From: Hahellaceae bacterium
GTDB taxonomy: Bacteria; Pseudomonadota; Gammaproteobacteria; Pseudomonadales; Oleiphilaceae
Assembly (NCBI GenBank): GCA_016716085.1
Contig: JADJWY010000008.1
Span: 124,001-188,000 of the forward strand
DNA: 64,000 nucleotides
Direction: 5' to 3'
The position numbers were made by a program, and so were the translations under genes. A model generated the notes under the pieces. It searched no databases, had not been told where the DNA came from, and saw only the letters and a list, made by a program, of their open reading frames with translations. Below are positions 52,239 through 62,356 of the stretch, in pieces. Position 1 is the first letter of the stretch. Every line of letters begins with the position of its first letter.

Positions 52239-53405
52239 TCAGGGGCAGACCGATTCCTTGAACTCGAATGCACCTGTGTCACTGATCTTGACGACGACGG
52301 CACATTTAATCGGATCACCTTGCTCATTGAACTTCATGTTTCCGGTAACCCCCGCAAAGCTCTCGATTGCAGCGATTCCTTCGCGCACCGCTTTGCGATC
52401 ACGCTTGAGCTTGCCGGTTAGCTCGCCCGCATTCTGAATGCCTTGCAAGGCGACGCGGGTGGCATCCCAGGTCAACGCTGCAACGTCATCCGGCACGACG
52501 TTATATCGGGCTTTGAAACGCTCGATAAAGGCTTTGGTCTGGCCTTGCGCTCCGGCGGCTGCATAGTGTGTGGAGAATGACAGACCTTTACAGGCGTCAC
52601 CACACAAGGTCATCAACTCCGCTGAGCCCCAGGAGTCTGAACCCATGAACTCTCCGGTGTAACCGAGTTTACGGGCCTGCGGCACGATCAGAGCGACCTG
52701 GTTGTAATTATCCGGTACGAAGATGAAGTCAGGCTTGGTGGCGATGATTTTGGTGAGCTGGGCAGAAAAATCCTGATCCTTGGTGCCATGACTTTCAAAG
52801 GATAGCACGGTGCCTGCGCCGAGCTTTTTCTCGAACTCGCTCTTGAAGATCTCGGCCAGACCTTTGGAATAATCGTTTTCCAGGTCATACAGCACGGCAG
52901 CGGTTTTTGCGCCGAAGGTCTTGACCGCGTAATTGACGGCGACCGGTCCCTGAAAAGGATCAAGGAAAGCCGCGCGGAAAACCCAGGGGCGATCCAGTGT
53001 GGCCGCCGGGTTGGTTGACCAGGGGGTAATCATCACGGTTTCGTTATCGTTGGCGACCTGTCCGGCCGGAATCGCCTGCTTGGACGAATTGGGTCCGATC
53101 ATCGCCAGAATCTCGTCTTTCTCGATCAGCTTTAATGCGGTGGTGACCGCAGATTCAGCCTTCGCCTCGTTATCTTCATAGACGAATTCAAGTTTGTATT
53201 TTTTGCCGCCGATCTCAAGACCACCTTGGCTGTTGACCTCTTCTTTCAGCATTTCGCCAGCCTGTTTCGACATTTCTCCCACTTTGGGGATGTCACCTGT
53301 CAGTTCAAGGTTGTACCCGATTCGTATCACGTCTTCAGCGTGAGCGGTCAAGGAAATTGCCAGTGCCAGTGGGCAAAGGAATCGCGGGGACAGACGGTTT
53401 CTCAT
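52239..53405 (-). CDS. livK: Periplasmic branched-chain amino acid (or amide/urea-type) binding protein
   Basis: A complete 388-residue type-I periplasmic binding protein and first gene of the liv operon. A signal peptide (cleaved near LTAHAE) is followed by RIGYNLELTGDIPKVGEMSK, LAMIGPNSSKQAIPAGQVAN, DNETVMITPWSTNPAATLDR, and YDLENDYSKGLAEIF. Two Cys pairs (LCGDACKG and the C-terminal Cys) suggest disulfides. It delivers ligand to LivHMGF. Sequence alone cannot separate branched-chain amino acids from related ligands. GGAGAG precedes the ATG. Confidence 0.93.
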   Translation of the reverse strand: MRNRLSPRFLCPLALAISLTAHAEDVIRIGYNLELTGDIPKVGEMSKQAGEMLKEEVNSQGGLEIGGKKYKLEFVYEDNEAKAESAVTTALKLIEKDEILAMIGPNSSKQAIPAGQVANDNETVMITPWSTNPAATLDRPWVFRAAFLDPFQGPVAVNYAVKTFGAKTAAVLYDLENDYSKGLAEIFKSEFEKKLGAGTVLSFESHGTKDQDFSAQLTKIIATKPDFIFVPDNYNQVALIVPQARKLGYTGEFMGSDSWGSAELMTLCGDACKGLSFSTHYAAAGAQGQTKAFIERFKARYNVVPDDVAALTWDATRVALQGIQNAGELTGKLKRDRKAVREGIAAIESFAGVTGNMKFNEQGDPIKCAVVVKISDTGAFEFKESVCP

Positions 53406-54305
53406 GGGAACTCTCCGATTGTTGTTGTTATCCGTGGACAGCAGTGGACCTACCCAAAAAGGGATTGATCTGCCTCGATTTTTTGTGATCCGTCATGAAA
53501 TTGCAACCGCTTTGTGAAGATATGGTCTAAAGAGCGCTTATCCCAGACCGAACTGTCGATCTTAGATCACGCTTTTCGTTTTTTTTAATGTTTTTGTGTC
53601 ATAAGTAGAGAAGAATTTTAGAAAAGTTAGGATTCTTTGTGTTTATGGTTTCTAGGTAAGAATTTGTGGGTACTTGATTTTGGAAGTCCTTTAATTGAAA
53701 ATAATTTGCTTTGGGGAAAAATCAAAGATTGATATTATTACAGTAGCCAGGTGAAATGGGAAAAAATGAAAAAAAGGAACAAAAAAAATAAAGAGAATCT
53801 TTTTAAAAAATAGGAAATTGGGGGGGGAAAAAAAAAAATTTGGTTGAATGGATGGAAGAAAAAATAAGTAAGTGAGAAAGGAGCTTAAGTATTAGAAGAG
53901 AGAGGTATAGGAACGAAAGTTTGGTAAGGAGGAATTAAGTGGTAAGAAAGGATGGGTTGTGATGCTTTGATTTTGAGCGGTTTGGAGGGTTTTTAGGAAA
54001 TAAGCAAGCGGCAGACACAAAAAGGAGAAGCAACTTTATTCGGCGAAGAAGCGGACGGGAACAGTTTTATTAGGAAAGGCTAGAAAGCGAGCGATCAGAG
54101 ACAGATAGACGAAGAAGCAAGGCAGTAGGAAACGAAATTAACGAAAAGATGCATAAAAACAATAACGGTCAAGAAAGGGAAAAAAATGGGCGAGAAAGGC
54201 GAATGTGTTTAAAAGTTGCTTAAAAAAGAAAACCTTCCTTTAGTATGGGTGAACCGGGGGATCAATTTCCTATGCTTGTGAGCGCCCTTTGAACGGCCTC
54301 AGCTT
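53406..54305. other. Long non-coding, C-depleted and homopolymer-rich spacer
   Basis: About 900 bases with no supported gene. The first 170 bases are the liv operon upstream region and look normal. From about 53590 the sequence becomes A/G-rich on the plus strand. In 53761-54000 I count only 6 C in 240 bases, with a run of eight G followed by eleven A at 53820-53838. Base composition returns to normal after about 54240. The surrounding genes are near 55-60% GC. This resembles low-quality sequence more than a natural promoter region. Confidence 0.7.
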
Positions 54306-54335
54306 TTGACGCCAGCCTCTCTTTTAGTGTAGGAT
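54306..54335 (+). promoter_or_regulatory. Possible sigma-70 promoter for mtgA-recCBD
   Basis: TTGACG (54306-54311) and TAGGAT (54330-54335) are separated by 18 bases and lie 35 bases before the mtgA GTG start. Both hexamers match four or five of six consensus positions. No experimental support is available, and the odd spacer directly upstream limits confidence. Confidence 0.4.
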
Positions 54336-54369
54336 AGAGCGTTTCATTAAAGACGTAAGAGGTTGGCGG

Positions 54370-55074
54370 GTGTTGGGTGCTAAATCACTGGGGCGGTTCT
54401 TGCTCTGGGTGTTGTTGGGCTGGGTGGTGCTGACGGTCGCCAGCATCGCGATGCTCAGGGTGCTGCCACCGCCTACAACCGCCTTCATGCTGGTGGATCG
54501 CTGGGAGCGTCTCATGGCTGATCGTCCTCGCCTGGAGCAGCGTCAGCATTGGGTGCCCTGGCGCCAGATTCATGCATCCTTACCCCTGGCGATCGTTGCC
54601 GCCGAAGATCAAAAGTTTCCGCAACACCATGGTTTTGATTTCTCTGCCCTGATGGCGGCCTTTGAGAATAACGAAAAAGGTCGCTCGATTCGGGGAGGCA
54701 GTACCATTTCACAGCAGTTAGCAAAAAATCTTTTCCTGTGGTCCGGGCGGAGCTATGTGCGCAAAGGGCTTGAAGCCTGGTTTACGCTCTGGCTTGAGGT
54801 GTTGCTGAGCAAGCAGCGTATTCTGGAAGTCTACATGAATGTCGTGGAATTTGGTGATGGTATCTATGGTGTTGATGCCGCAGCGTCAGCTTTCTTTCAT
54901 AAGACACCGGCACACTTGAGTTCACGGGAAAGCGCTTTGTTGGCGGCTGTGCTGCCGAATCCCATTCGGTATCGTGCTGATCGGCCAGGCGGCTGGGTTC
55001 TGGAACGCCGCTACTGGATTGAACGTCAGATGAGACAACTGGGGCCGCAGTATGTGGCGCAGTTGCCCGAGTAA
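54370..55074 (+). CDS. mtgA: Monofunctional peptidoglycan glycosyltransferase
   Basis: A 234-residue GT51 enzyme with GTG start preceded by AGAGG. One N-terminal membrane helix (FLLWVLLGWVVLTVASIAML) anchors a periplasmic glycosyltransferase domain. The catalytic Glu is in IVAAEDQKFPQHHGFD. GGSTISQQLAKNLFLW and RILEVYMNVVEFGDGIYGV are the other GT51 motifs. It polymerises lipid II into glycan strands. The length is standard for MtgA. It ends 5 bases before recC, so it probably heads the recCBD transcript, an uncommon pairing. Confidence 0.95.
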   Translation: MLGAKSLGRFLLWVLLGWVVLTVASIAMLRVLPPPTTAFMLVDRWERLMADRPRLEQRQHWVPWRQIHASLPLAIVAAEDQKFPQHHGFDFSALMAAFENNEKGRSIRGGSTISQQLAKNLFLWSGRSYVRKGLEAWFTLWLEVLLSKQRILEVYMNVVEFGDGIYGVDAAASAFFHKTPAHLSSRESALLAAVLPNPIRYRADRPGGWVLERRYWIERQMRQLGPQYVAQLPE

Positions 55075-55079
55075 TCGAT

Positions 55080-58000
55080 ATGGCAGCCGACTCAGCCTAT
55101 CCCCTCCGCCCCCTTAGCAATGGTCTGAAAGTCATTCATGCCAACCGCATGGAAGATTTGCGTGATCTGGTTGTGAATTTGCTTCGCCTGCAGCCACTGG
55201 ATCCCCTGGAGCGGGATTGTTTCCTGGTACAGAGTAATGGCATCGCTCAATGGTTGAAACTGGCAGTGGCAGAGGACCCGGCTACCGATGCGGAGGGTGG
55301 CGTGGCCGGGGGGGGGTGTGGCATCGCTGCGGGAATCGATTTTTTGCTACCGTCACGTTTTGTCTGGCAGGTTTATCGCGCAGTGCTGGGTGCGGAGGCG
55401 GTTCCCCCACAATCCCCCCTTGATAAAGAGGGATTAACCTGGCGTTTAATGCGCGTGCTGCCGGACGTCAGTCCGCAGCCGGGCTTTGAGCCTCTGGCAC
55501 GGTTTCTGTCCGGTGCACAACAGGACCAAAAACTGTTCCAGTTAGCCTCTCAGGTGGCGGATCTTTTTGATCAATATCAGGTTTACCGTGCGGATTGGCT
55601 CGCTGGGTGGGCGAAAGGCAACTTCAGCATCATGGACGCACGCGGCCAGATTCATGAGCTGACTGAGGATCAGCGCTGGCAGCCTTTGCTGTGGCGCGCG
55701 TTGCTGGACGATCTGGGCGATGCGGCGTTGGCGGCGACCAGTCGGGCAGCGGTGCATGAGCGCTTTATCCATAAACTCAAGGGGCAACACGGACAGTCCC
55801 TGTTGCTCCCACCGGCCGATCTTCCCCGTCGCGTTGTTATCTTTGGGGTTTCCTCATTACCCCGTCAGACCCTGCAGGTTCTTCAGGCAATCGCCAGCTG
55901 GAGTCAGGTGCTGCTGTGTGTGCTGAATCCCTGTGAGTTTTATTGGGCTGATATTGTTGCAGATAAAGATCTGCTACGGGCTCAGCATCGACGTGGAAAG
56001 CGTAAGGCGGGTCTGCCTGAGCAGATGGATGAGGCTTCTGTTTTACAACATGCAAACCCTTTATTGGCGGCCTGGGGTAAACAGGGGCGGGACTATATCC
56101 GCATGCTCGATGAGGTCGATGAGACACAGCAATACCAACAGGAATTCAGTCGGATCGATTTATTCGATACCCGCGAAGGTGGGTGCCTGTTGCACCAGAT
56201 TCAGGATGACATTCGCACCTTGTGCCCTTTACATGAGTCGCGCCAGCGATGGCCTGAGCCTGAAGCGGGGGGGGACGGGTCAGTGGCACTGCATTCGGCG
56301 CACAGCCCTCAGCGGGAAGTTGAAGTGCTGCAGGATCAGCTTTTGGCGGCATTCAGCGCGTATCCGGATCTGCGTCCGCGGGATATCATTGTCATGGTGC
56401 CGGATATCAATGCCTACGCGCCCCATATCCAGGCTGTTTTTGGCCGGATTGACGAGGATGACCCACGCTACATTCCTTTCACCATCTCTGATCAGGGAAG
56501 CCGTCATCGCGAACCACTCCTGATTGCGCTGGAACACCTTCTGCACCTGCCAGAGGCTCGCTTGGGGGCGGGTGACGTGCTTGATCTGCTGGATCTGCCT
56601 ATCGTGCGCGCCCGATTCGGCATTGATTCGAAGGAACTTCCCTTGCTGCATCGCTGGATCGAAGGCGCCAATATTCGCTGGGGACTCGACGCCGCACATC
56701 GGGAAAGTCTCGACTTACCCTCCGGGCTGAATCAGCACACCTGGGATTTTGGGCTTCAGCGCATGTTGCTGGGGTACGCATCCGGAGGCGACTGCCAATG
56801 GCAAGGTATCGAGCCCTACGATGAGGTCGCGGGGCTGGAGGCCGCCAGCGCAGGGAAGCTTGCCGCACTTCTGGTGGCGCTGCGGACGACCCGGGAGCGT
56901 TTGCAAAGTCGTTATGACGCGGCTGAATGGGTGCGAGAGATTCGTGCGCTAATCCAACGATTTTTGCAGCCGGAGGACGCGGATGCCCGTTTGATGGCAG
57001 GACGCCTGGACGACACCCTGGAATGCTGGCTGGCGACGTGTGAACTGGCCCGGCTGGAGGACTTATTGCCATTATCCGTCGTGCGCGAAGTGTGTCTTGG
57101 CGTCGGCGCAGAAGGTGGATTGGCGCAGCGTTTTCTTGTCGGCAAGGTCAATTTCGCGACGCTGTTACCGATGCGGGCAGTGCCATTTCGCTGGGTTTGC
57201 CTGTTGGGTATGAACGATAAAGCCTATCCCCGCAGCCGTCCAGCCCTGGATTTTGATCTCATGGCCAAAGATTATCGACCGGGTGATCGATCGCGCCGCG
57301 AGGATGATCGTTATCTTTTCCTGGAGGCACTGCTGTCAGCGAGAGACCAGTTGTATATCAGCTGGGTTGGACGATCGATTCGGGAGAATGCAGAATGCCC
57401 ACCCTCGGTATTGGTCTCCCAGCTCATGGATTATCTCGACGCCCGCGCTCCCGGGAAACGCCGCGCGTCGGCTGGATTGCTGACAGAGCACCCCTTGCAG
57501 CCCTTTAGCCGCCGCTATTTCGTTGAAGATCCCGCCATCACAGGCCTGTTCACGTATGCCGCAGAATGGTGCGAGGCGCACCGTGCGGAGCCGTGTGATC
57601 GGCGGCAGACGAACGCATTGCCGATCTGGGTGCCTGAAGATCCCCTCGACTTTACCCAACTGAGCCGCTTCCTGAAATTGCCTGCAGAAACATTTTTCAG
57701 ACAGCGTTTGCGTGTCGTGCTGGCGCGTGATGAGGACGACCAGGACGATCAGGAACCCTTCAGCTTGTCAGGATTGGACGCCTGGAAAATCAGAGACGAA
57801 TTGATCAGAGAGCGGGTGAGGCGTCCAGGGGAGGAGCCGTCATTCGAGGACGGTATCAGGGAACACTTCGAACGTATCCGCCGACGTGGGGATCTGGGGG
57901 TTGGGCCCATCGTAAGTCGCAGTTCCCGAGCATTAAGTGATGGTCTGGCGGAGATGCGCCAGCATTATCTGCAGGTCTGTCACGCTTTTCCAGAGGTCTG

Positions 58001-58607
58001 TCCAGACCAGACTATTCGCCTGGCGTATTCGGTCAGCGGGCAGACGGTTATCCTCGAAGACTGGTTACAGGATCTTCGACAAAACTCGGCGGGGCAACGT
58101 CTTCGCATCGCCTTTTGCACCAGCCACACGACGGTCATGGCCTCCTCTTCCAAACGCAAAGGTTGGAAGCATCTGCTGCCCGCGTGGGTCGCGCACCTCT
58201 GCGCGAATGCAATGGGTTTGACGCTGAGGAGCTGCGTCATTACACCTTCTGAGAGGCTCGCAATCAAGGTGCTGGCCAAGGAGGATGCCGAGCGCATCCT
58301 CCATCAGGTGGTGGACGCCTGGGTCGAAGGACTTTCAACCCCACTTGCGATTGAGCCCGATCTGGCGTTTGCCTGGATCGTGAAAGGGGGGCTGGGCCTG
58401 TTGCCCGAATGGAGTGAGGCTGCGCTCATGACTCTGCGCGAAGCGTACCAGGGCTCTTATTACAATGTAGAAAGTGTGTTGGCGCGCCACCCAGCCCTGC
58501 AACGTGCTTTCCCTCATTGGGAAGATTTCTTCGATCGCGAGAAATTTGCGCAATGGGCCGAACAACTTTATGCCCCCCTGGTGGATGCTGTGGAGATCAT
58601 GACATGA
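55080..58607 (+). CDS. recC: Exodeoxyribonuclease V subunit gamma
   Basis: A complete 1175-residue RecC. The N-terminus LKVIHANRMEDLRDLVVNLL is typical. FLVQSNGIAQWLKLAVAE, PRRVVIFGVSSLPRQTL and a middle block VQSREPLLI-like (SDQGSRHREPLLIALEHLL) follow. LLGMNDKAYPRSRPALDFDL and the C-terminal dead-nuclease-like region close the protein. RecC is a degenerate helicase/nuclease that recognises Chi and holds RecB and RecD in the DNA-end-processing complex. The stop overlaps the recB start (ATGA). Confidence 0.96.
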   Translation: MAADSAYPLRPLSNGLKVIHANRMEDLRDLVVNLLRLQPLDPLERDCFLVQSNGIAQWLKLAVAEDPATDAEGGVAGGGCGIAAGIDFLLPSRFVWQVYRAVLGAEAVPPQSPLDKEGLTWRLMRVLPDVSPQPGFEPLARFLSGAQQDQKLFQLASQVADLFDQYQVYRADWLAGWAKGNFSIMDARGQIHELTEDQRWQPLLWRALLDDLGDAALAATSRAAVHERFIHKLKGQHGQSLLLPPADLPRRVVIFGVSSLPRQTLQVLQAIASWSQVLLCVLNPCEFYWADIVADKDLLRAQHRRGKRKAGLPEQMDEASVLQHANPLLAAWGKQGRDYIRMLDEVDETQQYQQEFSRIDLFDTREGGCLLHQIQDDIRTLCPLHESRQRWPEPEAGGDGSVALHSAHSPQREVEVLQDQLLAAFSAYPDLRPRDIIVMVPDINAYAPHIQAVFGRIDEDDPRYIPFTISDQGSRHREPLLIALEHLLHLPEARLGAGDVLDLLDLPIVRARFGIDSKELPLLHRWIEGANIRWGLDAAHRESLDLPSGLNQHTWDFGLQRMLLGYASGGDCQWQGIEPYDEVAGLEAASAGKLAALLVALRTTRERLQSRYDAAEWVREIRALIQRFLQPEDADARLMAGRLDDTLECWLATCELARLEDLLPLSVVREVCLGVGAEGGLAQRFLVGKVNFATLLPMRAVPFRWVCLLGMNDKAYPRSRPALDFDLMAKDYRPGDRSRREDDRYLFLEALLSARDQLYISWVGRSIRENAECPPSVLVSQLMDYLDARAPGKRRASAGLLTEHPLQPFSRRYFVEDPAITGLFTYAAEWCEAHRAEPCDRRQTNALPIWVPEDPLDFTQLSRFLKLPAETFFRQRLRVVLARDEDDQDDQEPFSLSGLDAWKIRDELIRERVRRPGEEPSFEDGIREHFERIRRRGDLGVGPIVSRSSRALSDGLAEMRQHYLQVCHAFPEVCPDQTIRLAYSVSGQTVILEDWLQDLRQNSAGQRLRIAFCTSHTTVMASSSKRKGWKHLLPAWVAHLCANAMGLTLRSCVITPSERLAIKVLAKEDAERILHQVVDAWVEGLSTPLAIEPDLAFAWIVKGGLGLLPEWSEAALMTLREAYQGSYYNVESVLARHPALQRAFPHWEDFFDREKFAQWAEQLYAPLVDAVEIMT

Positions 58608-61600
58608 GCACCGTACTGGACCCTTTGACGCTGCCGTTGCGGGGGAGTGCGCTGATTGAGGCCAGCGCAGGGACTGGCAAGACCTATACCATTGCCCTGT
58701 TGTATCTGCGCTGGGTACTGGGACATGCGGCTGCAGGGCATGAGGCAATGGCTCGCATGCCACCTGAACTGCTTGTCGTGACCTTCACCGAGGCGGCGAC
58801 ACGCGAATTACGGGGGCGTATTCGTGACCGACTGGCGGAGGCTGCGCAGTGTTTTCTGGCGCCTCCCGAACCCTTGAAGCCTGGGGATGGCGATCCCTTG
58901 CGCCGTCTGCGGGCGGACTATGAGCCGTCGTTATGGCCAGTGCTTGCTCAACGCCTGAGTCAGGCCGCGCAGTGGATGGATGAGGCGGCCATATCCACGA
59001 TCCACAGCTGGGCATTCCGCATGCTGCGCGAACATGCGTTTGACAGCGGCAGCCTGTTTTCTCTCACCCTGTTAACTGACGCCAGTGAGGCGCTGGCGGA
59101 ATGTAGCCGTGATTATTGGCGCACCTTCGTCTATCCCTTGTCTGAGCGCAGCGCTATTCCCGACGCGGGCGAGGTATATCTGGATCTGTTTACCGATCCC
59201 GATAGTCTGATGAAGGCGGTCAAAGCACGTTTGGCCTGGCCTCTGGACACTGCCACCCCAGAGCCGGGCAGGTTGATAGAAGACGCCTACCGCAAACTGG
59301 AGGCGGACCTTCAGCAAGCGCGGGCAGACCTGAACGTGGCACTGCCGGTATTTCGCTCGGCCTGGGCGCAGGCCATCGCCAATAAGCAGCTGGTCAAACG
59401 CTTGATGAAGCCGCCGATTGAAAACTATCTGGAGGCACTGCAACGATGGTGTGAGGGAGGCGACTTTCCAAATAAAACCACCGAGTCAGCAACGAAATTG
59501 CGGCGGGAGGGGGCGGATAAAATTTTTCTGGATCCTTCTCTGTACCCACAGTTAAACGCATTCTGGACTGCCTATGAGCAAGCCGCCGGCCTGACAACTA
59601 AGCCGAGTGAACTGCCGGGGCAGCTCATTAATCATGCGGCTGCGTGGATTGCTAAGCGCTTCGCGGGATACAAGCTGCGTCGCGCAGAAATGGGGTTTGA
59701 TGATTTACTGAATGCCCTGGATGAGGCGCTTGCCGGGGCTGGCGGAGCGGCGCTGGCGCAGCGTATTCGGAATCAGTATCCGGTGGCCATGATTGATGAA
59801 TTCCAGGATACGGATCCGGTACAGTATCGTATTTTCGATCGCATCTATCGTATTGCCGATAATGATCCGCAGACCGCCCTGTTGATGATTGGCGACCCTA
59901 AGCAAGCGATTTACAGTTTTCGCGGTGCAGATATTTTTGCTTACCTGGCGGCCCGTCGTGCCACGCGTGGGCGCCATTACACACTGGGAACCAATTACCG
60001 TTCCACGGGCCCCATGGTTGCGGCCGTTAACCATATTTTTGCGGCGGCGGAAGCACGCCCCACGGGGGCGTTTCGTTTCAAAGATTCGGAGAAAGACGCG
60101 AGTGAGCGTAACGATATCCCTTTCAATCCGGTTGCGGCCAAAGGCCGTCAAGAGATGTTTCAGATCGAGGGTCACGAGGTCACGCCAATCCGACTGTGGC
60201 AGTTAACGGCTGAGGTTCCCCCAGCAAAAATGACAAAAAAGGCTTATCTGTCGGCCATGGCGATAGCCTGTGCGCATGAAATTGTCTTCCTGCTGAATAT
60301 GGCTGAGAGGGGGCAGGCTGGATTTCTGAGCGATAATGGAACCTTCAAGCCGGTTACGTCTGGGGATATTGCTATACTGGTGAATAACGGCGAAGAGGCC
60401 GATATCATTCGACGTCATTTGCGACAGGTTGGTGTTAAAAGTGTCTATTTGTCTGATCGTAGTTCGGTGCTGGATTCGCCGCTGGCCCGTGATGTTCTGA
60501 TATTACTACGTGCGTGTGCTGAACCCTTGCGTGAGTCCGGGGTGCGAGCAGCCCTGGCAACGCTGACCTTGAGCGTTGACTACACGCGCCTTGATTTTCT
60601 CAATCAGGATGAGCTGGCCTGGGAAGCGATGGTTGAACAGTTTCAGGGTTACCATCAGCGCTGGCGTGACCAGGGGGTTCTGGCCATGCTTTACCGTCTG
60701 CTGCATGATTTTGAGGTGCCCGCCCGTCTCCTGCAAAAGATAGGGGGTGAGCGGGAATTGACGGATCTGTTGCATCTGGCTGAGCTACTGCAAATGGAGA
60801 GTCAGTCACTGGATGGAGAATTCGCCTTGGTACGTGCCTTGTCCGAGCGGCTGAAGGGGGACGATGCCGAATCGGATGCCATGCAGGTGCGCCTTGAGAG
60901 TGACGCGGATCTGGTTCAGGTCGTAACGGTCCACAAATCCAAGGGGCTTGAATATCCACTGGTTTTTTTACCGTTTGCAAGCGCGGTCAAAGAGGTGACG
61001 GCTAACCAGGGCAGGGGAGGGCTGAAGGCCGCCCCACGGGCGGTTGTCTGGCATGATGCCAAGGGGGTGCGAGTCACTTATGACGCCACTCCCGACCAGG
61101 TTGCGCAAGCGGATGAGGAGCGTCTTGGTGAGGATATCCGTAAACTCTATGTGGCGCTGACACGCGCGCGCCATTGCCTCTGGTTGGGCGTGACGGCGCT
61201 GGATGATGTGTCTAAAAGTGCCATCGGCTGTCTGCTGGGAATGGATGACGCCTGTTCGCCCCAAGAGGGCGATGAGCGATTGAGTGCAGCCCTCTCTTTA
61301 TGGACTGAGGCACCTTCTTTTCAGGGGCAGTCACTGTGTGCGTTGCTTTCATTGCCGGACAGCCTGCCAACTCCCCGTCCCCCGGCGCAGGGGGACACGC
61401 TTCATCCGGTCCGCGAACCTGAAAGGCGCGCGACTGAGAATTGGTGGATTGCCAGTTATTCATCCCTTAGCATTCGCGAGGGCAGCGCGGTGACACCCCT
61501 TCCTGAAAGTGGCCGGGGACATCATTGGTTGGAGGAAGGCGAATCTGATGATGGGATATCCCGTCCTACTAATGCTCAGCCTGCGCTCTCGACTGAGCGA

Positions 61601-62356
61601 ACGATGCATTCCTTTTATCGGGGGCCGGGTCCAGGCACGTTTTTACATGACCTCCTGGAGTGGATGACCCAGCAGGGATTCGCTGCCTGCGTTAAAGAGC
61701 CTCACCGCGTGTTGGCAGAGTTAGAACGACGTGCTTCAGGTCGCCCTGGCTGGCTTGAGTGGACACCAGTTTTGGCTGACTGGCTGCAGCAGGTTGTTTC
61801 CAGTCCACTGCCACTTCCCCTGGGGGGGAACCTGGAGCTGGCCTCACTGGGGCATTTTCAGGCTGAGCTCGAGTTTATGTTGCCGAGTCATCGCGTCAGC
61901 GTTCAGGATCTGGATCACCTGATCACTCAATATACCCTTGCGGGTCATCGACGACCGGCACTTGGAAAGCAAACCATGCATGGCATGTTGAAGGGGTTTA
62001 TTGATTTAGTTTTCTGCAGCGAAGGGCGTTACTACGTGTTGGATTATAAGTCAAATCAGTTGGGCATGGCTGATGCTGATTACACGGAGGCAGCTCTCAG
62101 GCATGCCGTGTTAGAAAAGCGTTATGATGTGCAGTACTGCCTTTACCTGCTGGCTTTACATCGGCTACTGAAAAGTCGTTTGCCCGGTTATGACTATGAT
62201 ACCCATATGGGCGGCGCGGTCTACGTTTTTCTGCGCGGCATTTCAGGCCCGCGGCGAGGGGTTTTTGCGGAAAGGCCACCTGCCACACTCATACATGCGC
62301 TGGATCGTTTATTTCAGGGACAAACGCTGGAGCAGCTAACGCATGACAGTACTTGA
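58604..62356 (+). CDS. recB: Exodeoxyribonuclease V subunit beta (helicase-nuclease)
   Basis: About 1250 residues from ATG 58604, which overlaps the recC stop; a longer reading to 58517 would overlap recC by 90 bases and has no conserved residues. Superfamily-1 motifs are Walker A EASAGTGKTYTIALLYLRW, VVTFTEAATRELRGRIRDRL, motif II AMIDEFQDTDPVQYRIFDRI, GDPKQAIYSFRGADIFAYL and motif VI KLYVALTRARHCLWLGV. The C-terminal nuclease has GFIDLVFCSEGRYYVLDYKS with the catalytic Asp and D-Y-K. It is the 3'-5' motor and nuclease of RecBCD. It overlaps recD by 14 bases. Confidence 0.96.
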   Translation: MSTVLDPLTLPLRGSALIEASAGTGKTYTIALLYLRWVLGHAAAGHEAMARMPPELLVVTFTEAATRELRGRIRDRLAEAAQCFLAPPEPLKPGDGDPLRRLRADYEPSLWPVLAQRLSQAAQWMDEAAISTIHSWAFRMLREHAFDSGSLFSLTLLTDASEALAECSRDYWRTFVYPLSERSAIPDAGEVYLDLFTDPDSLMKAVKARLAWPLDTATPEPGRLIEDAYRKLEADLQQARADLNVALPVFRSAWAQAIANKQLVKRLMKPPIENYLEALQRWCEGGDFPNKTTESATKLRREGADKIFLDPSLYPQLNAFWTAYEQAAGLTTKPSELPGQLINHAAAWIAKRFAGYKLRRAEMGFDDLLNALDEALAGAGGAALAQRIRNQYPVAMIDEFQDTDPVQYRIFDRIYRIADNDPQTALLMIGDPKQAIYSFRGADIFAYLAARRATRGRHYTLGTNYRSTGPMVAAVNHIFAAAEARPTGAFRFKDSEKDASERNDIPFNPVAAKGRQEMFQIEGHEVTPIRLWQLTAEVPPAKMTKKAYLSAMAIACAHEIVFLLNMAERGQAGFLSDNGTFKPVTSGDIAILVNNGEEADIIRRHLRQVGVKSVYLSDRSSVLDSPLARDVLILLRACAEPLRESGVRAALATLTLSVDYTRLDFLNQDELAWEAMVEQFQGYHQRWRDQGVLAMLYRLLHDFEVPARLLQKIGGERELTDLLHLAELLQMESQSLDGEFALVRALSERLKGDDAESDAMQVRLESDADLVQVVTVHKSKGLEYPLVFLPFASAVKEVTANQGRGGLKAAPRAVVWHDAKGVRVTYDATPDQVAQADEERLGEDIRKLYVALTRARHCLWLGVTALDDVSKSAIGCLLGMDDACSPQEGDERLSAALSLWTEAPSFQGQSLCALLSLPDSLPTPRPPAQGDTLHPVREPERRATENWWIASYSSLSIREGSAVTPLPESGRGHHWLEEGESDDGISRPTNAQPALSTERTMHSFYRGPGPGTFLHDLLEWMTQQGFAACVKEPHRVLAELERRASGRPGWLEWTPVLADWLQQVVSSPLPLPLGGNLELASLGHFQAELEFMLPSHRVSVQDLDHLITQYTLAGHRRPALGKQTMHGMLKGFIDLVFCSEGRYYVLDYKSNQLGMADADYTEAALRHAVLEKRYDVQYCLYLLALHRLLKSRLPGYDYDTHMGGAVYVFLRGISGPRRGVFAERPPATLIHALDRLFQGQTLEQLTHDST

